Assembly: GCA_038496445.1 (NCBI GenBank)
Contig: JALMLS010000204.1
Span: 62,001-126,000, forward strand
Direction: 5' to 3'
From: Trichosphaerium sp. ATCC 40318
Taxonomy: Eukaryota > Discosea > Flabellinia > Trichosidae
DNA: 64,000 nt
A program made the position numbers and the translations under genes. The notes under the pieces are model-generated. The model ran no database searches and was not told the origin of the DNA. It was given only the letters and a program-made list of their open reading frames with translations. Positions 59,313-64,000 of this stretch are shown one piece after another; positions within the stretch are counted from its first letter, which is position 1; each line of letters begins with the position of its first letter.

Positions 59313-60386
59313 TTAAACTACCTCAATGAATGTGGCACCTTTTAAAGCGTCGATACCAACATTTGTTACTCTTGACATATCCTCCAGTGAAATAGTATGA
59401 ACACCTGCAAGAGCAGCAATACCTTTATCCGTTACAAAGGGGAGATTGGAGAGTAGTATGGTATGAACACCAGCCAAAGCGATTATAGCATCATCAGTGA
59501 TCTTGGCTTCATGTACCATGGAGAAAATATAGATGGTGTCAACACCTGCAAGTGCTTTTATACCTTCATCTGTTATTGAAGTACCTCCAAGGTATATTGT
59601 GTGAACACCTGAGAGATGTTTAACACCCATGTCTGTTATTTGAGAGCACATGTGAAGACTTATTTCGTGTACACCTGCAAATACTTTAAGGTCTTCATCC
59701 CTAATATTTGTTCTGGTGAAACGAATTGAGTGAGCGCCAGAGAGTGATTGAAAGTCACGTGGATCTTCAAGTCTAATACTTTCAAGATTGACAGTGTGAA
59801 CCCCAGCCAGTGATCTAACACCCTTCCCAGTAATTTGTCGGCAATTGGCAATGTTTATATTATGTACTCCAGCGAGTGCTTCAAGTGTAGAATCTTGTAT
59901 ATATAGCCTATAAAGATTGATTGTGTGCACACCAGCCAAACACTCAATATATCTGTGATTGACGCGTTTAGAAACCCCTGAAAGATCAATATGCTTAACA
60001 CCAGAAAGTTTGAGAAGATGTTTCTCTTGCCGTTTTAAATTGTATACTATCATAGTATATCTCATAACACCTTTATGTTGTGATACCATGTCAACATGCA
60101 AAGGATCTGATATTATGGATTTGACATATCCAACGTTGTTATGAATGATATCTGAGAAGAGACTATTTATTTGAACCATCTTGTATCGAGTATCATCTTG
60201 AGATATTTGGGCAATAAGCGTCAGTAATTCATTAGGAAGGTCCAATAATAATTCGCACGTGTTTGTGATGCTAGTAGAAGGTATTAGGGCTTTATTGTGT
60301 AGTTGTTTATTGTATTTTAAGATTGTTCTTGTATGCTTTCTATTGTAAGCCGGGAAGCTACACGAGAATAATCGTTTACTCAACAA
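59313..60386 (-). CDS. divergent F-box-like protein with GVHTI-type LRRs
   Basis: Single exon, 357 residues, ATG 60386. F-box-like segment LLLDLPNELLTLIAQISQDD with INSLFSDIIHNNVGYV, then a linker and about nine LRRs: LSGVKHIDLSG, LAGVHTINLYRLYIQD, LAGVHNINIANCRQIT, ITDEGIKALAGVDTIYIF, VTDKGIAALAGVHTISL. It lacks the N-terminal 'VSVEQAVRYYR' domain of the genes at 3891 and 29375; instead it begins with a basic stretch (MLSKRLFSCSFPAYNRKHTR) that could be a targeting sequence. It has no intron, unlike its paralogues. Repeats are less uniform, so it is the older branch. Confidence 0.8.
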   Translation of the reverse strand: MLSKRLFSCSFPAYNRKHTRTILKYNKQLHNKALIPSTSITNTCELLLDLPNELLTLIAQISQDDTRYKMVQINSLFSDIIHNNVGYVKSIISDPLHVDMVSQHKGVMRYTMIVYNLKRQEKHLLKLSGVKHIDLSGVSKRVNHRYIECLAGVHTINLYRLYIQDSTLEALAGVHNINIANCRQITGKGVRSLAGVHTVNLESIRLEDPRDFQSLSGAHSIRFTRTNIRDEDLKVFAGVHEISLHMCSQITDMGVKHLSGVHTIYLGGTSITDEGIKALAGVDTIYIFSMVHEAKITDDAIIALAGVHTILLSNLPFVTDKGIAALAGVHTISLEDMSRVTNVGIDALKGATFIEVV

Positions 60387-60484
60387 TTAATATGAGACTA
60401 AACGCACCAGTACTCCATCAGGCTAGATTGTAATGTTCGTTGTTTGTAAATCAGTTTTCGAACCTACGTTTGAGCCGGACCCAC

Positions 60485-60727
60485 GTTTTTTCCGAATTTT
60501 TCGAAAGAAAAAATTCGAAAAAATAGAATTCGATACAAAAACCGAATGCCTATACCCACCAATGGATCACTATATGTGAGCGAAGGTCGGGTTCTAGTTC
60601 CGAGCACAGCGAGGACCCGACCGTAAGTGAACCAGGCGCTTTCTAGTTTAGTGGACTGCCCTAGCTATGCATCTTTCTACGAATTCTATTTTTTCGAATT
60701 TTTGTTTTCGGAAAATTCGGAAAAAAC
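60485..60727. repeat. nested inverted repeat
   Basis: Outer arms 60485-60532 and 60680-60727 are near-perfect reverse complements (48 bp each, rich in TTCGAA/GAATTC). Between them an inner stem pairs GGTCGGGTTCTAG (60585-60597) with CGAGGACCCGACC (60610-60622). The whole could fold into a long branched hairpin. It lies between the divergent F-box/LRR and F-box/MORN genes and could be a small foldback or MITE-like element. Confidence 0.75.
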
Positions 60728-60969
60728 TATGGCCCCGTTTGAGCGGCTTAGTGCTGTGTGGTTATAACTCAAAGCTTCTATCCGAATACAGTGAACGGAG
60801 AGGAAGCAAGTTGACTTGTTTATTGCGGAATTCTGAGCTATCTTCTGTGCTATTTTGAAAAAGGTTCAGTCACTTTCAATCATTCAACAACTTAACCTCA
60901 TTTCCAGTTCCATTCTCTGCTTTCACCAACGATTCGAGGTACCTGATTGTGTAGGCAGATAAACATACA

Positions 60970-60975
60970 CACGTG
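60970..60975. promoter_or_regulatory. CACGTG upstream of an F-box/MORN gene
   Basis: ACACACGTGAAT, 97 bp before ATG 61072. Candidate E-box. Confidence 0.35.
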
Positions 60976-61071
60976 AATTTTAGACGTGTACTTTTAACGT
61001 GTGCACGTACCATTACGAAAAAACTACTATTCACAAAGCATCTACAATCACAATATAACAGCATCAATCAA

Positions 61072-61856
61072 ATGACAGCAAAACGCAAGGTTAGTGCATA
61101 CATTGCTTATTACTTTCACATCTTTAACAATAAATCTAGTTGAATTCAGCGCCTGAACTTGATAGTAACAAGCATCATCTACTTAGTCTTCCAATTAGCA
61201 TACACGAAGAAATTGTCTTTACTGCGTATGAATTATATGTAAAGTGGCCTCTTTTATGTAAACGCACAGCAAAGATAACAAGATTTGATGATGACTTGAA
61301 AAAACATGGGAATTGGCAATTCTTAAAATATGGAACTAGATTCATGTTCGAGGAGAATTGGAGACATGGTAAGCTTCATGGAGACTATATTAGTTGGTAT
61401 GAAGGGTCCCAAATTACCCATAAACACTATTTGTACGTAGATGGCAAGCCAGAAGGCCTTTGTAGGGAGTGGTATGACGATCACTTCATTCAATTAAAGT
61501 GGGAAAGGACGTATGTGAATGGGAAACGAGAGGGAGAGTGTAGGTGGTGGTATGAAATTAATGGAAGGCTTTGGCAGTTGTTTAATTATGTTGATGATGA
61601 GAGACATGGTAAATTCGTTGAATGGTATCCCAATGGCAAAATAAAGAGGAAGTGCTTTTATGTTAATGGTATACGCCAAGGACAGTGCAAAGAGTGGTAT
61701 GAGTGTGGCAGAAAGCACTTGGAGTATAATTATGTTAATGATAAGATTAAAGGAAGGGTTAAGGTATGGGAACCAAATGGTTTGTTAAAAGCACTATACG
61801 AAAACGGAAGGAAAATAGATATTTCAAGGAGAAGAAAGAATAAAAGAAGAAGGTAA
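61072..61856 (+). CDS. F-box-like protein with MORN-variant repeats
   Basis: Two exons: a six-codon first exon 61072-61089 (MTAKRK) and 61140-61856, split by a 50-nt intron (GTTAGT...AATCTAG, phase 0). F-box-like head (LLSLPISIHEEIVFTAYELY, WPLLCKRTAKITRFDDDLKK), then about six repeats: HGKLHGDY, LYVDGKPEGLC, TYVNGKREGECRWW, NYVDDERHGKFVEW, FYVNGIRQGQCKEW, NYVNDKIKGRVKVW. Basic C-terminus (SRRRKNKRRR) could be a nuclear signal. The head aligns closely with those at 6312 and 31082, making a three-member family. Largest of the three. Confidence 0.83.
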
Positions 61857-62122
61857 AAAAAAGCACGTGAAATTATCATGCTTTTAATGTATCCATTCAA
61901 AGGCCTACCTACATTCTAATGCAAAATAAACACACTTCAAACCATAGTCTCTCGTAAATAATGAATGAGTAAAGTTTATACGAACCCAACTTGTCGCTAT
62001 TCAATAAATTGTTGACTTGTACAATTTTTAATGTTTTTTTTTTTATTTACTAATACAAACACACTACTTTTAAACTCAGGGTTACCGCAGTATAAACAAA
62101 AACGCTTTACAAGCGTAATTAA

Positions 62123-63952
62123 TTATACGTCATCAGTCAAGTCAGCTAGACCGAGATAAGCCATACGCTTGGCAAATATACGCCTGAATACAGTCTCTGT
62201 GATGACTCTGATATTCTCAGAGTTTACAGCAATAGTTGGGTGAGTTACCACCTTGTTTCTCAATTCCTCATTCTCTATCTTCATTAAGAACTTTGTTGCG
62301 AGGAACTCTATAGCTTCAGCAGGATCACTGAGTTTTCCTTTAAAGTCAGGGTAACGCTAATAAAAAATAAGAAGATATTCACAGATGAAACAAGAACAAA
62401 AATGGGTGAAAAAGAGGAAAAAGATGCTTTGGTGTTTGTGTTTGTTAGTGCGTTGACGTTACCTCTTTGAATATCTTTACATTCTCCTCATCTTCAAGCT
62501 TGTTACAAAATATGTCTGTTTTGTTCAAAAACAAAATCCAGTTACTACATACAGTAAGAATAATACGAACGGAGAAATTATAAAATAAAGATAAAATTAA
62601 TAAACTGATTTTAATATTCAGCGATACTCCAAAAATATTTTTTCTGCTACTAAACGTACCCCATATCTTCGCCGTATGTATTGACGAGCCCAGCCCAGGT
62701 ATCCAAAGAAGTTTCCAATCTAGTTTGCTTCTTACTACTCTCAACGTACCTGTCAATAGTATTGAACTCATTTATGGCGGCTACGAAGATGACAGCGCTT
62801 ATATTTTCTGTCAAGATACGTTCCCTGTTTGAAGAAAAATCAACAAAAACCGTTAATATCTCACTTTACTTACCACTTGCGACGTTCAACAGGTTGACCA
62901 CCAGCGTCAATAACCTCCCAGAAGAGTTTTTTACGCTTAAAGCGAGCCCTAATACATGTCAGACGCCAAAACAACGCTTTGAACAAAAAAAAAAGTAAAA
63001 AGAATAAAAAAAGCCGTAATTACCTTGTAATACCAAGAGTACGTTGTTTGCAGTTTAGGATATCTTCATCTGATGGCTGGTAATCCATAGAGAGTACTTC
63101 ATCACCTTTTTCAACAAACTTATGAAGAGTTGGTATTTCCTCGTGTGCGCCTGGTTGCATGCAAATCTGTTTAAATTGTTTGTCTTGTAGTAACTCAATC
63201 GCAGCTGTCAATAACTCTTGCTTCTCATCAACACCCTCTGAATCTGGTGTATCACGAACTCTAAAAAAGAGGTTTAGCTGATTGGACTGGTTTTGGTTTT
63301 TTTTTTGTTGGTTCGGAATAAAAATCGTAATAACAAGAGCGTAAAGGTAGTGATAACGTGTTGGGCAGTTTGTTGGGCAAAAGGACCAGAAAGATGCTTT
63401 GGCAAAATAGGAGTTCTTTCTATCGAATTTGCCAGTACAGAAAATGGAATATCGATGTATGCGGAAGTGTTGGAGCTTCTTGCCCGGAAGTGGTACATAA
63501 CGCCCAAAAATGGAGGTACACATAGGAGTAGTCAAATTATTGTACCTGAAGCCGCGAAACAACTTGTGGGCGTCGGTTTCCTTTTTACTTTCATAATTTT
63601 GCAGTAAATCGTCAAAGGCTATAGCATGAAAGGTTAATGGGTTATAAAAGTACTTAAAACTCGAAGTGATTGAGCCGAAAAGCAAAAAAAAGTTTGTAGC
63701 GCAATTGCTTGCCTGTGTACATATTCCGCCATATGATCTCCCTGAAATTAAGTATCTCGTCTTGCGAAAAAGCTCGTTGACCACTCTTTGGGTTATGCAA
63801 AAGACGCAATTGTTGGGTTACTGTTGATTTACCACTTCCACCAATACCTATCGTTTTATTAAAAGGATAAATTAGATGTGGATTAGTTTACCGAGCATAA
63901 CAATACGCATTGTCTTGTCCTCAACATTAGGTGAAGAAAAGCAAATGCCCAT
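62123..63952 (-). CDS. divergent heterotrimeric G-protein alpha subunit
   Basis: About eight exons from ATG 63952 to TAA at 62123. MGICFSS offers myristoylation (Gly2) and palmitoylation (Cys4) sites. P-loop GIGGSGKSTVTQQLRLLH, helical-domain pieces (FSQDEILNFREIIWRNMYT, FDDLLQNYESKKETDAHK), switch I DILNCKQRTLGITR, switch II DAGGQPVERRKW, AVIFVAAINEFNT, NKTD in ILFLNKTDIF, and a C-terminal helix ending YLGLADLTDDV. It differs from typical G-alpha at key places: Gly for Glu in the P-loop, Lys at the catalytic Arg position of switch I, and no TCAT motif (TIAV instead). The intron 63619-63712 appears to have a GC donor. It would relay receptor signals at the plasma membrane. Confidence 0.87.
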
Positions 63953-64000
63953 GATGATGTGCTATTGGTTCTTTCTGACGCTAGTTTTTTTTTGTCCAGA

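Overview
The window is nuclear DNA of a compact, intron-dense, AT-rich single-celled eukaryote. Most genes have short introns of about 45-95 nt, usually with GTACGT or GTAAGT donors, a CTAAC-like branch point and a TAG/CAG acceptor. There are no operons, no Shine-Dalgarno sites and no rRNA. Gene content (RAD54B, ELL elongation factor, ATG16 with a WD40 tail, RhoGAP, heterotrimeric G-alpha, LPCAT acyltransferase with EF hands, coat small subunit, arylsulfatase, RCC1-like protein, ARM/BTB protein) and TTAGGG-type repeats fit an opisthokont-like or other free-living protist. I cannot name the species. Genes are reconstructed by hand, so splice junctions given without positions are approximate.

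Layout. 1-2.4 kb: tail of an unknown gene and a multi-pass protein with repeated PWF-type 2TM units. 2.8-6.8 kb: an MdaB-like quinone reductase, a MORN relic, an F-box/LRR gene, a small membrane protein and an F-box/MORN gene. 7.2-10.3 kb: two signal-peptide-bearing membrane proteins. 10.6-19.6 kb: RAD54B, a YHS-domain membrane protein, an LPCAT-like acyltransferase and a longin-fold coat subunit. 19.67-25.48 kb: a large inverted repeat (arms 1754 and 1574 bp, spacer about 2.5 kb) carrying tRNA-Gly genes, tRNA-like relics and head-to-head telomere-like repeats. Its right arm runs into the last exon of a tail-anchored RhoGAP gene. 29-33.8 kb: F-box/LRR, F-box/MORN and FBXL-type genes. 34-47 kb: ELL, unknown genes, an F-box/classical-MORN gene, a PH-domain gene and ATG16. 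48-59 kb: arylsulfatase, an F-box/LRR pseudogene, ARM/BTB and RCC1-like genes. 59-64 kb: F-box/LRR, a nested inverted repeat, F-box/MORN and G-alpha.

Housekeeping genes are unrelated in function and alternate in strand. The distinctive component is a dispersed set of F-box-like proteins with highly regular repeats: three F-box plus short MORN-variant genes, three F-box plus 'GVHTI' LRR genes, one F-box plus classical MORN gene, one FBXL-type gene, and at least three decayed copies. They look like a recently expanded family of candidate SCF ubiquitin-ligase substrate receptors. Other notable features are several probable GC-AG introns, a 7-nt microexon inside the RAD54B Walker A motif, and a strong excess of the palindrome CACGTG near start codons.
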